A model generated the notes under the pieces. It saw only the letters and a list, made by a program, of their open reading frames with translations, did not search any database and was not told the DNA's origin. Shown piece by piece: positions 63,209 to 64,000 of a stretch of DNA of 64,000 nucleotides (its first letter is position 1; every line of letters begins with the position of its first letter). Source of the stretch: JAGPUQ01 sp036677085 (GTDB lineage Bacteria; Pseudomonadota; Gammaproteobacteria; Pseudomonadales; Porticoccaceae); NCBI GenBank assembly GCA_036677085.1, contig JAKFFI010000036.1, forward strand, positions 89,837-153,836, written 5' to 3'. The position numbers were made by a program, and so were the translations under genes.

Positions 63209-64000
63209 ATGGCGCTCCAGATCCACAACACGCTACATCGTCGCAAGGAGCCTTTTCGGCCCATCGAACCCGGCAGGATCCGCATGTACGTGTGCGGCAT
63301 CACGGTGTACGACTACTGCCACATCGGGCACGCGCGGGTGATGGTCTGCTTCGACGCCATCGTGCGCTATCTGCGCAGCCAGGGCTGGGATGTCACCTAT
63401 GTGCGCAACATCACCGACATCGACGACAAGATCCTCAACCGCGCCAGCGAAAACGGCGAGTCCTTCGATACGCTGACCGCGCGCATGATCGATGCCATGC
63501 ACGCCGACGAGCGCGCCCTCGGCGTGTTGCCGCCCGATATCGAGCCCCGTGCCACCGACCATATCGACGATATCCTCGACATGATCGGGACGCTGGTGGA
63601 CAGCCACTACGCCTATGCGGCGGACAACGGCGATGTCTACTATCGGGTGCGGCGCTTTCCCGACTACGGCAAGTTGAGCGGCAAGAACCCCGACGAACTG
63701 CTCGCCGGCGCGCGCGTCGATCCGGACGAAGCCAAGGAAGATCCCCGCGATTTCGCGCTCTGGAAGTCCGCGGCCCTGGGCACCGTGGGCTGGCCGTCGC
63801 CGTGGGGCTGGGGCCGGCCGGGCTGGCACATCGAGTGCTCGGCCATGTCCACCTGCCACCTGGGCGAGACCTTCGACATCCATGGCGGCGGCCCGGACCT
63901 GCCTTTCCCGCACCACGAAAACGAGATCGCCCAGAGCGAAGCCGCCACCGGCAAGCCCTATGTGCACTGCTGGATGCACGCGGGTCCGGTGCGGGTAGAC
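63209..64000 (+). CDS. cysS: Cysteinyl-tRNA synthetase, N-terminal part (3' end outside window)
   Basis: 264 codons are open to the window edge. IHNTLHRRKEPFRP is followed by MYVCGITVYDYCHIGHARVMVCFD, with the zinc Cys and HIGH motif, then YVRNITDIDDKILNRA, WKSAALGTVGWPSPWGWGRP, WHIECSAMS and GGGPDLPFPHHENEIAQSEA. These include the further zinc ligands Cys and HHE. The C-terminal KMSKS and anticodon parts are outside. It lies 2 bases after glnS. Confidence 0.96.
   Translation, partial: MALQIHNTLHRRKEPFRPIEPGRIRMYVCGITVYDYCHIGHARVMVCFDAIVRYLRSQGWDVTYVRNITDIDDKILNRASENGESFDTLTARMIDAMHADERALGVLPPDIEPRATDHIDDILDMIGTLVDSHYAYAADNGDVYYRVRRFPDYGKLSGKNPDELLAGARVDPDEAKEDPRDFALWKSAALGTVGWPSPWGWGRPGWHIECSAMSTCHLGETFDIHGGGPDLPFPHHENEIAQSEAATGKPYVHCWMHAGPVRVD

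Overview
The window is high-GC DNA from a Gammaproteobacterium. The evidence is its syntenic housekeeping blocks: recO-acpS, cysM-relA-mazG, adk-hemH, ppiB-lpxH, glnS-cysS, plus a monofunctional-type RelA, a full-length AcnB, MiaE, LpxH and PurT. The order or genus cannot be fixed from sequence reading alone. The combination of core genes with a Baeyer-Villiger/CoA-transferase catabolic cluster suggests a free-living environmental degrader. I see no phage, integrase, transposase or CRISPR array.

Layout. 1-10.8 kb (+): core genes recO (partial), acpS, cysM, relA, mazG, adk, hemH, an AlgP/histone-H1-like Lys/Ala-rich protein with its own promoter and terminator, tsaB, a beta-hydroxyacid dehydrogenase-type oxidoreductase and an M18 aminopeptidase. 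10.9-17.1 kb (-): a self-regulated efflux operon tetR-MFP-RND-tolC with translationally overlapping genes. A palindromic operator sits directly on the tetR promoter. 17.4-23.2 kb (-): a second exporter of the YbhG/F/S/R type (HlyD protein, double-ATPase ABC protein, two ABC-2 permeases), followed by a DUF3617 protein. 23.3-28.5 kb (-): a copper/heavy-metal block with a Met/Gly-rich EF-hand protein, a YHS-domain CopA-type P-ATPase, DUF2933, an isoprenylcysteine-methyltransferase-like protein and a DUF6629 membrane protein. Between copA and DUF2933 lies gene debris that looks like an F1-ATPase beta fragment joined to the tail of another P-ATPase. 28.7-32.6 kb: alpha-glucan phosphorylase, a GST, a MOSC protein and a methylguanine-DNA methyltransferase.

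32.6-42.9 kb (-): an FKBP lipoprotein, then a tightly packed catabolic cluster. In transcription order it holds a Baeyer-Villiger-type monooxygenase, a CaiB CoA-transferase, an EstB-like serine hydrolase, a luciferase-like flavin oxidoreductase, a nitroreductase, a thiolase-fold protein lacking the usual nucleophilic Cys, a DUF35 zinc-ribbon/OB protein and a second CaiB CoA-transferase. The order of activities suggests oxidation of a ketone to an ester or lactone, hydrolysis, CoA activation and retro-aldol cleavage of a cyclic or branched compound.

43-49.7 kb: a secreted zinc metalloprotease (-) lies divergent from a large secreted, 22-cysteine DUF11-repeat protein (+). The leader of the latter contains what reads as a GEMM-I cyclic-di-GMP riboswitch aptamer. 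A very strong terminator follows, then a periplasmic DsbA-like oxidoreductase. I regard this as the most interesting regulatory unit of the window.

49.9-64 kb: tRNA-Arg(CCT), an inner-membrane J-domain protein, trhP, purT, a Fur-box-controlled cupredoxin/FTR1 iron uptake pair, a YaiI-family protein, acnB, a DUF1289 protein, a GST, miaE, lpxH and ppiB (miaE and lpxH overlap tail to tail), glnS and the 5' part of cysS.
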